Positions 1 to 11,822 of a stretch of DNA of 64,000 bases are shown piece by piece. The translations under genes were made by a program, and so were the position numbers. Below the pieces are notes generated by a model. It had not been told where the DNA came from. It saw only the letters and a list, made by a program, of their open reading frames with translations, and searched no databases. The DNA is from Acanthococcus lagerstroemiae (Eukaryota > Arthropoda > Insecta > Hemiptera > Eriococcidae): contig CM063111.1 in the NCBI GenBank assembly GCA_031841125.1, forward strand, positions 54,745,535 through 54,809,534, read 5' to 3'. The first letter of the stretch is position 1; each line of letters begins with the position of its first letter.

Positions 1-266
1 CATCACTTGTTTGTGTTTTTGGAAGAATTTGATAACGAAATGCTTGAAATAAATTAACATTACCAGAAGTTTCGTAATGATTCGCTATCCCATTCTTGTT
101 TACCAACTGATAAACAATCAGCAAATGGTCAACATACAATCGTCCTTCATTTCCTTTTCTCTTTCCATTCAACCTTCAACGTATGTAAATATTTCCCGAA
201 AGCTGTAATCTAACTACATATTTCTCTTGACACGAATCGATACAACCATTGACTACAATAACTTAC

Positions 267-416
267 TCTTAATCGTTTATTCAGTATTATGGAACCGCCT
301 TCTTCACCGTAACTGGCTTCGTATGGGAAACTCCAATCTCGAACGAGGAATTGCAGTTTCTGGAATGGTTTGCTGCCTGTGTCCTCCAACGCTAACCTAC
401 CGTATTCGGTGAACAA
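267..416 (-). CDS. atl: atlastin, internal exon (fourth seen; GTPase G4 region)
   Basis: Atlastin is a dynamin-superfamily membrane GTPase that fuses endoplasmic-reticulum tubules. This exon encodes 50 residues beginning [14 protein letters not shown] and continuing through [15 protein letters not shown]. The RD of LVRDWSF is the G4 guanine-specificity motif of the atlastin/GBP family. On the minus strand it is preceded by an acceptor ending TTCCAG and followed by a donor GTAAGT, both in phase 0, so it joins cleanly to the exon at 5847-6002, which ends DDLQHLQ; the family sequence runs [16 protein letters not shown] across this junction. The middle domain, transmembrane hairpin and C-terminal amphipathic helix must lie left of the window. 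No stop or frameshift is seen. Confidence 0.95.
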
Positions 417-2048
417 CTGGAATCACGTAAAACACATTCGGTTTCAAGAAATAACTATAAAATATCATTTCCAAAGTAAAAGAGAACGAAAAATCGTTTG
501 AGAATAGATTTAAATACGTGTACCTATCAGTGTGTGTGGCTTTGAAAAAGTAGATGAAATATCGGAACAAGTAAGACCACGAATATAATTCTCAAAAGTA
601 CTGAAACCTGGGAGTTGGGTGTCTCTCGAGTTGGAAATGGACTTAGTGTCCATGTTGGAGTGTGAGTGAACACGGTAATATTCTCTATGTAGGGAGTGTC
701 AATTCACAATTTCTTCTTCTGTAGTCCATAGCGCTTTCGGCTGTTACGCCATCTTCAATGGAGTACCCCAACACTTTTCTCTTTTTCGTCCTATATTTAT
801 AGTGATGTGTAATACCGTATGGTAAACCTATTCGGTGTGTATTCCTGTTGGTTGTCTGTGGTTGTGTAGTCTGTCCAATAAGTGAGTGTTATGTTATTAA
901 TTGGAATAGGTTCTCGCTTTGGAAGTTTGTTGTTGTGTTTATTAGGTTGTTCGTTTTGTTTTTGCCTTTATTATCTCTAGTTGTTCTTTCAATTTCTTTT
1001 TCTTGTGTTGTTTTCTATGTGTGCAGCGGAAAGCGCTCTGGACTACAGAAGAAGAAATTGTGAACTGGCACACCCTCTACATACAGAATATTGGAAATGG
1101 ACTTTTATCAAAATATACCTATGTATTTAATCAGTATGGAAACTCTTGAACAGATAGTACACGCTCTGGGCTTTGAAAAAAATCATCTTCAATTAGCTAC
1201 GAAACCACAGATCCCGAAATTCAAACTGTTTCTAACTTCTTAATACTACCTACCAGCTTTGAAATATCGAAAAGAGATCCACCACTTTAGAATAGCGCTT
1301 TTAAATGCATTCATTCCTTCAGAACCACTAAAGAAGAAGCGGGACTCACAGAATAGAGGAAAAAGTCACCCAAAAAATACTAAATTTTTAGAGGAATAAA
1401 CTCTGTAGGCCTGAAACCAGACAACTACTAAGCGAAGAAGGTGGCGGTCACCCCGAAAACCGTTCGTCTTAGTTGGCATTCCTGGCAATGATATTTCAGC
1501 AATCATTCGGCAAAATTATACAAGAACTGGCACCTTTTTCTTTTTGGATTCTTTGGGTTGTCATCTGACAAATTTGGGAACCGCACAACCCCTCACAATC
1601 ATCGACAAAAGCTTTATACGAGACCCTTTCATGAAACTTCGTATTAGTAAGGTACTTCTAGTCGCAATTTTAGGATGAAATATATGAAGTATCGAATTTA
1701 TCAAAAGTACAATACTGTTCTGTTTCACAAAATGAAAATATTTTTTATACTACTTGATCAGAAGCGGCAATGTTTTTTGCTGACATGGTCTGTATTTTTT
1801 TAAATCTATTTATTTATTTAAATTATAGACAGGTAATTTTTGTGTGCGTAATTCATTCAAAAATTTAATTTGCTTAGTTAATTACTACAAAGTACAGTAT
1901 CACAGTCTTATCTTCAGTTTGTTCACGTGCACAAACAGTACCCACAGGTCGTGGCCAGCAAAAACGTAATGAAGGTTAACAATGAACAGTAGCAGCTGTA
2001 CTAAGTCGTGAATATTTAAATGCGTTCTTAAGTCGCTATTTTGTAATT

Positions 2049-2127
2049 TGCTCCGTGGCCGAATGGTTAGAGACAACTGCTGCATTTCAGTCAAATTCAA
2101 TGGACGTGGGTTCGATTCCCCGATACG
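2049..2127 (+). repeat. tRNA-like SINE head
   Basis: An A box (TGGCCGAATGG, 2056-2066) and a perfect B box (GGTTCGATTCC, 2109-2119) lie at tRNA-like spacing. The acceptor stem does not pair (the bases before the A box do not match those after the T arm) and the T stem has mismatches, so this is not a working tRNA. A tRNA-derived SINE promoter is the best reading. Its 3' boundary and any target-site duplication were not found. Confidence 0.5.
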
Positions 2128-2311
2128 AAATTACTGGCCAGCAATTTTTTCATGTAAAACACGCTTTACATTGCGGGACGTTTGCTTTACATGCAGGTTT
2201 TGTTAGCAGTCGATGCATGAATGATAGGCGCTTCTTGTCGTCTGTAAAACACCAATGTAAACATTGCCTTTCTGATCAAGTAGTATAAAAATATATCTTC
2301 CACAACAAGTG

Positions 2312-2390
2312 CTAAAAGTGAGTTTACACGACTCGGGAATTGCTTGCTTGTTCGCAAACTTTCCCTCGCCATGTAAACACTCACTTTTAA
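2312..2390. repeat. short imperfect palindrome (MITE-like)
   Basis: The left end TAAAAGTGAGTTTACACG and the right end ATGTAAACACTCACTTTTA are imperfect inverted copies around a centre of about 40 bp. Short palindromic elements of this kind are usually non-autonomous DNA transposons. No target-site duplication is clear. Confidence 0.4.
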
Positions 2391-2680
2391 CTCTTGGGTG
2401 TAATATACTATTTTACTTTCTATAAGTAAATTGACCTATTTTCGACGCATGTTTCTTTGGTTTAGGTTCCAAGGGGAAAACAAAATTCAAATTTAGAATA
2501 TCAAAATTCAACAACTAGTCAAGATTGGACAGCTTTAATCTGATAAGTGCAGACTGGTCTGAGATGATATCTTAGTTGACATAAATTCTTCACAACATTT
2601 CAAATAACTATGATACAGTAATCGTTATACATGTGTATTTTAGGTCATAGATTCCGATTTCTCAAGAATTAAAAAAAAAA

Positions 2681-3418
2681 AAAACAATGTGCAAAAGAAC
2701 AGCATCGATCAACTTGTCCTTAAAAACCTGGAGGACAAAAGAAGAAATCCTTATAATTCGGACAAAACTGACTGAAATATTTTAATGTTATACCGATATC
2801 AAATTTTGATTTTTGGTTATTTAAAAAATTTTATGAGTCAGAGATCCCTAAGGAGTAGTATGAAAATTTCAGCGACAAAACATGTAGCAAATTCGGATTT
2901 CAAAACTTAAAACATCTATAATTTAACACTCTATAATTTTTTGTAACTCAGTTTTGGAAGTGTTACATAGTTTTTGGTCTCTGGGGGCACTTTGAAGCAC
3001 CCAGGGACAAACATTTTTCCAAATCTGGATTTTACAGCTTGAAGTAGGTACTTCTGTTTTGATACCCGTTTCAAATTTTTTTTCCACCTGGAAAATCTGA
3101 TGGACCGTTGGGCTCCAGAGAATTATCACTGTGAAGTGCGAGTTACAAAAAATTATATAGGTGTTAAATTATATAGATGTTTTAGGCTTTGAAATCCGAA
3201 TTTGCTACATATTTTGTCACTAAAATTTTCATACTACTCAGGAGTCTCCGACCTACAAAATTTTCAAAATGACTCAAAAATCAAAATTTGATATCAGTAT
3301 ATAAAAATATTCCAGTCAGTTTTGTCCGAATTACCGAATTTATAAGGATTCTTTCCTCTATCCTCCAAGTTTTTAGGGACAATGTTGATAGACGCTGTGC
3401 TTTTGCACATAGTTTTTC
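2681..3418. repeat. foldback element with ~270-bp inverted arms
   Basis: The left arm (2681-2950) and right arm (about 3140-3418) are inverted copies with scattered substitutions and small indels. Shared landmarks are GTGCAAAAG near each outer end, ATCCTTATAA, ATCAAATTTTGATTTTT and AGCAAATTCGGATTTCAAA. A spacer of about 190 bp separates them. No transposase is present and the target-site duplication is obscured by flanking A/T runs. It sits inside an atlastin intron. Confidence 0.75.
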
Positions 3419-4204
3419 TTAATTTTCATTTTTTTATTTTAATATGGAAGCAAAACCTTCGGTTAAGTAACAGAAACTTTCTGTAAGATTTTTTGTATTT
3501 GTAAAACTTGGTGCTTTTCATGTTTTGGCCATATGATGATGATATATACTCCTTAGTCTCTCTCGACTAATAGATTGCCTTTCTCCACTTTCTTCTCTCC
3601 TGCGCTGACCTTTCCATTTCTGAGAAGGACTTTTGTAGATGATATACAGTGCTATTCTGCTATTATAAAACAGGATACACGTTTGGTTGAACAAAGTTGG
3701 AAGCCAGATGATTGGTATCTCAAATTTTTTGAAAATATAAGTTTTGCCTGCATTCATTTTCCTCAGCGCTGTATATTTCATAAGATATGTGTTCTTATAG
3801 GATGGTTTCTCATAAATTCCGCTGTGCAACAAATGTCCACCTTTTTTGGCAGAATTAACCTGTTGTACCTTTATTTTTCACGTCGATTCCGAATCCGTTG
3901 ACTACACAAAACACTGGCCCAAAAACATGTATGTTTCTTTTGTTTATCAATTTGTAAATATTATGAAAATTAACTTCAAGAACATCAAAAACAGGTTTTC
4001 AGCTACATTTATAGAAAAACTAGGAGTTCAGGGGAAAATCGGCCAACGGTTCGACACAAGCGTGAAAAATAAATCTAGAACACGTCAACTGGCTCATCGG
4101 GTTAACGAAAAAGGTGATGCAGAACAGTTGAATGGGTGCATATTTTATGAAATATACAGCGTGGAGGCAAATTAACAGAAACGTAGTGAACAGTTGTTTC
4201 TAGA

Positions 4205-4406
4205 AGCGGGGTGGGGGCAGAAATTGTTATATTCCCAACTGACTCAACTCAAAATTTCCATTATCAAATTCTTTTTTGTTTGTACAAAAAAAAATTAAAA
4301 AAATAAAATAATTTTTGACTAGTTGAATTTTCCCAACTTTCGCTAAATTCCCCAATTCCGGGGCGGAAGCCAGGGGGGAAGCTACTTCCCCTTAGTTTCG
4401 TCCCTG
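4205..4406. repeat. partial copy of a G-rich MITE family
   Basis: It shares TTCCCAACT-type motifs and the terminal CGTCCCTG with the better preserved copy at 49916-50278. The left terminus is not recognisable, so the copy looks truncated or decayed. Confidence 0.45.
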
Positions 4407-5846
4407 CAAATGAATGCAGACACAAAGCACACTTCTCAAAAACTGACATGTTGGGAAATATTTTTACACCAATTATATGACTCATCCATCAAAACTTGTA
4501 TCCTATGTTATGACGACGGAATAAACATTCGTTTGTAAGAATTAGAAAACACGCAATTCCACTCAAAAATCTGCTACGCCGGACATAACGGCCATTCACT
4601 CGACAATCACGAGCACTCAAAGAAAACAAAACACTACCAGAGGTCCCAAGGACGTTATATACGTATACACACACTATTACATGTGTTCAACTATTTTTCT
4701 TACTTTTCAAAATTGGAATTTCTACGAGCAAGAATGTATGCAGTGGCGAATTTAAGGTGACATCTCCGTCAGCAAACGTTCTGATGGTCGGACCAGTTTC
4801 ACTAGCCCTCCCTCCCCATAATCTGAAAAAGTCAGGTGATTCTGCTGGAGCTCTTCGTGGACAAAGAAAGATCTCAAAATTCTGACGAAGGCCTCTAATT
4901 AAAAAGTCAGATGATTTTACTGAGGGTCCGTTATGGACAAAAACGATCACAGAATTCAGGCCGGGCTTTCAAAGAGTCAAAAGAAAGGTCAACCGATCCA
5001 AAAACAAGATCAAACAATATTTTCATGGACGCCCCTTTTCTCAATTTATCATTATTCGTGGGGTAAGAGGGCCGAAGAAGCCCAGTCAGCAGACGTCCAT
5101 CGCTGTTCTGTTAAATTCGCCACTAAATCTAACATTCTTCTGTGAGTATGTAATCTTCTCCGTGTGGCAAATTTCCCAAACTCGCAGATAATGTTGCACA
5201 CAATCTTGTTGCGGTACCACAGGTTACAGATGCTGGGTATCTTATACCGTTAGTTTAGTCGAGAATTTTATCTGGAGTCAGAACTTGTGGTACCTCACCC
5301 CTTACTCTTGCGTTTGCTCCGTACCGGCGAATCCTCGCTGCGCGCTTGTAGCCAAGCCAGGAACATAGACGAATCTTCGCTTTTCCTGTTATCTGGCAGG
5401 CCAGCAGATCGAAGCGAGGAGTAAGCACCACAGAGGGGCACAATCTCCCGAATCACTGGATAAAATAACGATTTTCGAGCCTGGGACACCCTGTATGCAC
5501 GAATTTATGCACCTAAGCAGATTCATGATACCTTCGAAAGCTCTTCCAGTCGAATCGGTATCGTTTCCGGGAAACACTTCACCGCACGACGTATATCAAA
5601 TACGATTATTAACAAAACCCACGCCCACCCCCGTCTGCTGTGCGTATCGATTCTCTCCGACCACTAACGAAGCAACATTAAAACCAAAAACCCGCCAACT
5701 TGTTTATTTTCCTTTGAGAGCGTTTTCCACCCGCCTTTCCAGTCGCAGTCGAGTCGAGAGATCTTACGCTCCCCCGTCGCCCCCCCCCCTTTACCCATCA
5801 TCGCAGACGCGCTTTTAAAGCAGATTAAAACATTCGCTTGTAATAC

Positions 5847-6002
5847 CTGTAAATGTTGCAGGTCGTCTTCTTGTATATTTTGAGATAGATTGTAAATTTG
5901 TATTGAGCTTAACATGGTGCTGAGAGCGAACACGGTGGCGCAATCCCGAACCGTGCTTTCGCTGTCGAACGTGCCTTGAGTATCTAATAAGATAACAGCG
6001 AC
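5847..6002 (-). CDS. atl: atlastin, internal exon (third seen; G3 switch II)
   Basis: It encodes exactly 52 residues. The sequence opens [14 protein letters not shown], where DTQG is the G3 motif, and continues [18 protein letters not shown] and [12 protein letters not shown], a stretch nearly invariant among animal atlastins. On the minus strand the acceptor reads TTGATTTCAG and the donor is GTATTA. Both junctions are phase 0, joining GEK of the exon at 11312-11467 to [10 protein letters not shown] here and DDLQHLQ to LFTEYGRLA at 267-416. There is no damage to the frame. Confidence 0.96.
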
Positions 6003-6276
6003 CTGAAATCAACCAGAAACCGAAGGTAAGTAACTCGTAGAGCGAAGCGTTTAGGATGCTGTAGTGTAAGAGCGACCGAACACGACAGAGTCCATCGCCG
6101 ATGTTATTACATAATTAGGAGATAGAACAAAAACGAAAATGGGGGAATCTGGGCGTTTGTGAAAGGGTCGAACTTGTTGCTCGGGATATGATACGGGCTC
6201 GAGCGATAGAATGATTGAATTACAACAGCGATGCAAAGCTCAGCCTATGCACACTAGAGTGGTTTTTAGGTCGCTG

Positions 6277-6345
6277 TGTGGCCAAATAATAACGTGCCCG
6301 CTTCGCAATCCTTACGTCTCGGGTTCGAGTCCCACCAACGCCAGA
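6277..6345 (+). repeat. tRNA-like SINE remnant
   Basis: A B box GGTTCGAGTCC (6322-6332) follows a degraded A-box-like TGTGGCCAAATAA near 6277. No cloverleaf with a paired acceptor stem can be drawn. It is probably an old tRNA-derived retroposon head. Confidence 0.35.
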
Positions 6346-7449
6346 AAGCTAGTGATACTCGAACCCCCCCCCCCCCACAAACATCCTAGCGAACACAGTG
6401 ACTACAATATCAATTGAGGTGGAATCATAACGATGTCCCGTAACCGTAACCTCCGACAGTTGGCCGAAAGAGCAAGGCATTACAATCGCAGGGCGTGTTA
6501 CCTCCGGATCAGACAGATTGGTATCGTACGTGTGCACATCGTGGACAGAGCTTACCCAATGTTGTGAAACACGTAGTTAGTAAGCGAACTGCGACTACAC
6601 ACTCTTCGGCAAATTCTAACGCAAACAAACCGTGGGAAAAGCAACGGCAAACTTCCCCGACTGACCTTGCCCCGGAAAGTCGCGGGTCAGAAACCGCAAT
6701 CGTCTACGTCCGGCATCAGATACGGCACTTGAAGAAAAATGTTTTTTTGGATTCTTCAAGTCCTCCTCAATCCCTTACCCTTTGGAATCGACGGGAACTG
6801 AGCTCAAATTATTCCAGCCTCTTGCAGAGACCGAAGGATAAGGAGAAGAGTGAAAATATCCCCCCCCCCCAAAAAAAAGACCCTTATTTAGACACAAAGA
6901 ACGTGGAAATTGGAATGCTTAAGGATCGGGGAGAGAGGAAACAACTCCAAAACTGAACTCGCCGACCCAAAACTCTCATTCAGGCATAAAAAATATGGAA
7001 ATGAGAACAAAACTGAAAAACTTGAAAATCAGCCCCTATGGAGTACAAAGGGAGAGGGGAAGGAAAAACGTACTACAGGAATGGATTCCACGACCCTGGA
7101 ATTATCAATCTGAGATTGAAGTTAGTTTACAGCCTCATCCGAAGAGACTCCCCTCTCTATTGAAGTTCAAATTCCAAAAACTAAAGTTAATTTCCATAAG
7201 AACTTCAACCCTACTGAGGCACTGGTGACCTTCACCGATCTGTCTCAAACTTGACCAAGAATTTTTTTCAATATTTGGAAACTATCTAGGGAGTAAGCCA
7301 ATCGAAAATCAGGAATTGAAAAATAGGGATTACCCTAGTGCACACGACACCGGCGCAATATCGAACTCTCGAATGAACCATCTCAACATTCCACAAAATA
7401 AATTTACGAAATATTTGAATTTGAGCATAATTGGTCAGTTGGACGTACT

Positions 7450-7669
7450 GGAGGTCTGGTTGGCCGAGTGGAGAAGAGCGCTGGTCTCGGAATCCGGAGG
7501 TTCCGGGTTCGAGCCCACGCAGCAACTCGCCAGATTTCGACCTAGACCGGTTTTTCGGCCAGAAAGGAAGAGGGTTAAGACAGCCCTAACAGCTCCTCGA
7601 CGTCTCTGAGGTAATGCTCGAAAGGGCGGATTCCAGAGCTCGAGTTGAGAGCAAATTAGAAAAGAAGAA
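7450..7669 (+). mobile_element. tRNA-derived SINE, copy 1
   Basis: A roughly 220-bp element starts with a tRNA-related head: A box TGGCCGAGTGG and B box GGGTTCGAGCCC. Its tail region includes GACGTCTCTGAGGTAATGC and GGGCGGATTCCAG. It is flanked by direct repeats CAGTTGGACGTACT (7436-7449) and CAGTTGGGCGTACT (7670-7683), 13 of 14 identical, as expected for LINE-machinery insertion. Two more full-length copies lie at 24811-25031 (reverse) and 51854-52075. There is no coding capacity. RNA polymerase III transcription is inferred from the boxes. Confidence 0.92.
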
Positions 7670-8496
7670 CAGTTGGGCGTACTAATCAATGTACTAAATG
7701 TTTCAAAAAATCCGAGTAGAATTCAATTCCCAAGGGAGGAAAGGGGGGGTTAAATGAGGTCGAAAATTGAATTTCGGATGGTTAGTCGACAAATATGCGT
7801 TCGATTCAAACAAAACATGTTACTCGTTTATTTTCACTGGGGAAAGTTTTTCACAAATTTTTTGGTAACTTCCCCAGAACCGCGGATGAGGAGGTTAAAA
7901 GGGGAAATGCCAACTGTTCAATACAGGTATCATGTTAGTGGTTTAGAAGGTCTCAGATTTGATTTTCAATGATGATTTTACCCCTAAAGAAAAAAATGAC
8001 ATATTCGGGAAGAGCAGGGAAGGAGGCTCAAAAGTGGAAAATTTAATACGCATAATATGGGTATCATGTTACAGGTGTACACTCCACTGAACTCTTGTTG
8101 ATAATGACTTCAACACAATTTGCAAACTGGAACATTTAGGTTGATAAGGAGCGAAGACTAAAAAGTAGATCAATTTGCATAATATGGGTAGCATTTAACA
8201 GGGGTTTGATCGGTTTCTGAATACAGAACGTGATACACTGAAAGACATTATTTCATACAAAACTGTTTAGAGCCTCAATTGTGATTTTATTATTGCAAAA
8301 ATGTCATAGAGAAATGGGGTTGTAAGTTTGAATGTAATGCAGGAGGTAATTACCTCCTATCAACATACATATAAAAAGCATCACTGTTAACTGTGCAGGC
8401 CAGTAGCCAGCCATCGGCGATAGGGGACGCTGATAGGTTTACCGGGGGGAGGGGCTTAAAGGACACATAGTATACAATATGAACATTTCTACGAGA

Positions 8497-8753
8497 CAGG
8501 GATGTAGCCAGGGGGGGGGGGAGAATGCCTCCAAGACACCTGAAACTGAATGTAAAATATGCAAAAATGAGCAATTTTTCGCCCTTCACACACGTTTCTT
8601 CGAAAAATTTTGGCTCGAGCAGTAATTTTACCTTCATTTTTATAAAATAGTTCTCCAATATCGGCAATTTTTAGAAAATACATCAATTTCCGTCTTTTTC
8701 TCCCTTGAAAATTTTACTTTGCCCTCCTTGGGAAAATCCTGGCTATGTCACTG
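8497..8753. repeat. MITE-like repeat with a poly-G tract
   Basis: The ends CAGGGATGTAGCCAGG and CCTGGCTATGTCACTG are inverted copies with a few mismatches, and a run of G follows the left end. This is the look of hAT-type non-autonomous elements, but the flanking 8-mers do not match, so a target-site duplication is not shown. Confidence 0.5.
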
Positions 8754-9569
8754 ATGGAATTTGGTCTCAAAATTCATAATCAAAACCGACAACCCACTGG
8801 GAAAAAATTGAATATATCGCGTGAAAAAAAGATAACACTTTTACAACGATCAAATTTTCGAACTTTTGGAACCAAAAAAATTCTATTTCTGTGAACTCAT
8901 TGAGGTATCAGTTCTCAAAGAGCCATTCAGGCATTCAGCCATCGATATTCAATGTGAACTGGATCGCGAGCCTACCACTGTGTTTGTGAATTGTAATGTG
9001 ATACAAGAAAAAGCAGGGGCGGATTAGCACGTAAGCATGGGAAGTATTTACTTAGGGTGTGGGGAAGAGAGAAGCGCCATCAGGGGGCGAAAAACTTGTT
9101 TTCAACACAAACGCAAGCGTGTGTGCGCCGACAGAGCTCACTGAGGGTACCAATTTTGATCTGTCTTCCTACTCCAGAAAGGGTTAATCCACCTCTGAGA
9201 AAAAGACCTGTGTATCTGAAACTGCTGGATGGACACTCGGACTCTTTTCTTGTGACACGTCACATATAAAGAACGACAAACACACGATTCGTCTATCTTT
9301 CAAAGCAAAATCAATGTTGCCAAGTTTATAAACATTAAAATGTAATGGAAAGACAAGTTTTGAATAAAACTGCGAGAAAACGATTGGGAATTCGTTATTT
9401 TTATCCACGAAATTTTGCTGGGAGGGGGAGACTCCGACAAGTGCTAGGGGGTGCTAGCACCCCACTGACTACGGGCCTGCAACTGTGCGTTAGAAATCAA
9501 GGGGAACACATTGGACAATAATCATAGACGCGAGAAGAAAATAACACCAACTACAACCTCTATTAAAAG

Positions 9570-10300
9570 CAAGTTCAATGACCTTCCACACCTCTGAGAT
9601 AGTACCGATATTGTACTAGCTGATTTTGCTATTTTTGAGCTTCTCCCCTACCCCCAAATGTTTCAATTTTCATGCGAGGGTGAAGTAATTATTGAAAATA
9701 GGTTCAACGACCTTTCAGACGGCTGATATAAAACCCACATTGATTATATCGACATTCGGCTCATCAGCACTTTTCCCTACAACCCCAGGTCACCCTATTT
9801 TCACATTAAGGGTAAAATCATTATCAAAAATGAGTTAGGCGACCTTTCAAATCACTGACCTGACAGTGTACTGAACATAATTTTGGAGATCTCTCCCCAT
9901 CCCAGGTAACCTCATTTTCACATTAAGGTAAAAACATCATCAAAAATAAGTTCAATGATCTTTAGGACAGCTTATATAATATAACACTCAAATTGATCAT
10001 ATCGACATTCCGCTGTTCGGCCCCCACTCCCCCCAGTAGGGTAAAGTCATATTGTTAAATGAGTTCAGTGACCTTTCAAACGACTGAAATGATTCATATT
10101 GTGCTCGTTGATTTTTTCACTTTTGAGACCCCCTCCCCTCCCAAAAGATGCCCAATTTGCAAAATGAAGTGAAATCATTATCAGAAATGAGTCTGGCAAC
10201 CTTCCAAACCTATAAAACGATATCTATATTATACTTCGTAGTATTTTGACTCCGTCATCTCTGGTTAACCGTCACAATTTTCAATTTAAGGTTGAACCGT
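9570..10300. repeat. diverged tandem array, ~112-131 bp unit, about six copies
   Basis: A landmark resembling GAGTTCAATGACCTTTCA recurs at about 9571, 9701, 9832, 9949, 10061 and 10189. Each is followed by similar text ending in a C-rich stretch and TTTTCACATTAAGGGTAAA-like sequence. Copies are well diverged. The array lies in an atlastin intron. Confidence 0.75.
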
Positions 10301-11311
10301 CATCTGTGAAAAAACATCCCGACTCAAGCCGTTTTCGAAAGTGATAGAAAAGTAGAAAAACACGAAGTTCAAATAGTAGTTTCTCAGGATTAGAAGGAGG
10401 GATTTTTCAGGGATTGGTAGAGAGGGAAGAAGAGAAAAGGGTCTGAGAGTGAACCTCGTGACACAGGAAAAATATCAAAAATTCAACGACGCGTTGCATA
10501 ACACCTTCGTTAATGCATGGTAGTGTAAAGAGTCATGTTGCACCCTTCTTTAACGATAATTCCGGAGTATTTATGAAAAAATTTCAAAGAGCTTTTCCTA
10601 AGTAAAATTGAGCGAAGAACGTTTTTCGACTGGACAAATATTAATCGACTAATTAGAAATTTAATTTCAAGAACCTAGCTGATCGCTTCGAGGAAGCTTT
10701 GGAGTCCTGAGGACTTACAGAATGTTGATCAGCGGGTCCAACTAATCAACTATGCCAAAATTTAGATTTTCGGGAATTCCTGCACTTATTTTTCCAAATT
10801 CTTTTAGACTAATAAAATACTCATAACGTCTTTCTTCCAGTGGCATATATCGTTCCGGACACTGGCGACTATAGCGAGCTCACGGCGTGTAGTTTACCAG
10901 GTAGGCTCGAGGCAGTTTGCAGTTGCTTTCCCACAATTTGTCGCGTTAGACTACTTCCTTCTCTATACTGGAGACATGAGTACACATAAATCGTTACCAG
11001 TCACGCACCTCATAGCGTTGAGTAAGCGACTCACGAGATACACACAACACAGCACTAATCCTTCAGGCACTGGCTGTAACGCATTCCGCGAGTATAGTAC
11101 CGCATTCCAGAGAACTGGTGAGAAATCACAGAGCACGCTATCTATCCACTTCCACTGGTACTGCTGTTGCTCGGTTCACCCGCATGTTCGCACGGAGAGA
11201 GAAGGGCGAAGAAACCGGTTCACTTGCTTTTCCGGTATCAAGACTTCATAATACTCCCTCGTAGGTATTCTGAATACATGAAAAGTAGATGTAAAATTGC
11301 TTTCCACTAAC

Positions 11312-11467
11312 CTTCTCGCCGTCTGGCAGAGTCGTGCAGAAGACCTCCGACCACATCAGAATTCCGGTGGTGTCGCGTTCCGAACCCCCGCGCCAAGAGA
11401 ATCCGTCCAGCGGACTGTTCTCGTCTCCCAGCCACGAGGTTGAATTTTGTTTCCGCGAAGAAAGGTA
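11312..11467 (-). CDS. atl: atlastin, internal exon (second seen; G2 switch I)
   Basis: It encodes 52 residues containing [20 protein letters not shown] followed by [12 protein letters not shown]. This is the G2/switch I region of atlastin, with the threonine pair that contacts nucleotide and magnesium. The acceptor is TATGTGCAG and the donor GTTAGTGG on the minus strand, both phase 0. Upstream it joins LRYMNCM of the 11602-11822 exon across a 134-bp intron; downstream it joins [10 protein letters not shown] at 5847-6002. There is no frame damage. Confidence 0.96.
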
Positions 11468-11601
11468 CTGCACATACGAAGGAAATAATACGAGTTACAC
11501 TGCTGGTAGTTAACATTGGACGCCGGTGACTATCGAAAAGAATCACCGCCCCCGCAATAGTTAATGACCAATACACAAATAGGCACATTATAATTACATA
11601 C

Positions 11602-11822
11602 CATACAATTCATATAACGCAGAAAAAAATCGAGTAAGAAGGATTTGCCTTTGCGGAATGCGCCGGCTACAGACACCACGACCGCGTTGCAGTCTTTTAT
11701 ATGATCTTGGAGTAGCACCTTTTCCAGCGCCTCTTGGTCCAACTCAAATACGTGCTGTTCCTTGGACACCAAAATGGGTATTGGATGTCCTTCTATCGAT
11801 GGCCCCTCCATGACGAGGACTT
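11602..11822 (-). CDS. atl: atlastin, N-terminal exon (first seen; P-loop)
   Basis: It encodes 73 residues plus two bases of a split codon. The sequence runs from [20 protein letters not shown] to [20 protein letters not shown] and [15 protein letters not shown] is the G1 P-loop. The acceptor TGTTTCAG lies at 11823-11830 and the donor GTATGT follows 11602. A methionine codon at 11809-11811 lies where family N-termini are short and variable, so it could be the start codon. Because the exon has a good acceptor, a further 5' exon to the right is also possible; I could not identify one. The four exons seen total 227 residues with all four G motifs intact, so the gene looks functional. Confidence 0.95.

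Larger units (their letters stand above)
417..5846 (-). other. atlastin intron (between exons at 5847-6002 and 267-416)
   Basis: About 5.4 kb with GT-AG ends on the minus strand. It holds a tRNA-like SINE head near 2049, a short palindromic repeat at 2312-2390, a 740-bp foldback element at 2681-3418 and part of a G-rich repeat family near 4205-4406. The rest, including 417-2048 and 4407-5846, shows no protein I recognise; small ORFs there look like chance. The part from about 5250 to 5800 is richer in CpG than the rest. Confidence 0.8.
6003..11311 (-). other. atlastin intron (between exons at 11312-11467 and 5847-6002)
   Basis: About 5.3 kb with GT-AG ends on the minus strand. It contains a tRNA-like piece near 6277-6345, a complete SINE (7450-7669), a MITE-like repeat (8497-8753) and a tandem array (about 9570-10300). 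ORFs of up to 153 codons in 6495-7230 lack similarity to any protein I know and carry no domain motif, so I do not call them genes. The rest is featureless. Confidence 0.8.

Noticed and set aside
2049..2127. A functional tRNA gene
   Set aside because: A and B boxes are good but the acceptor and T stems do not pair, so a SINE head is more likely.
6495..7230. 153-codon ORF and overlapping ORFs in an atlastin intron
   Set aside because: Low-complexity Lys/Ser/Pro text, no motif, overlapping frames, and no splice or promoter signals.
9014..9479. MITE bounded by CAGGGGCGGATTAG and its loose inverse
   Set aside because: The ends match poorly and the flanking octamers differ, so it cannot be separated from chance.
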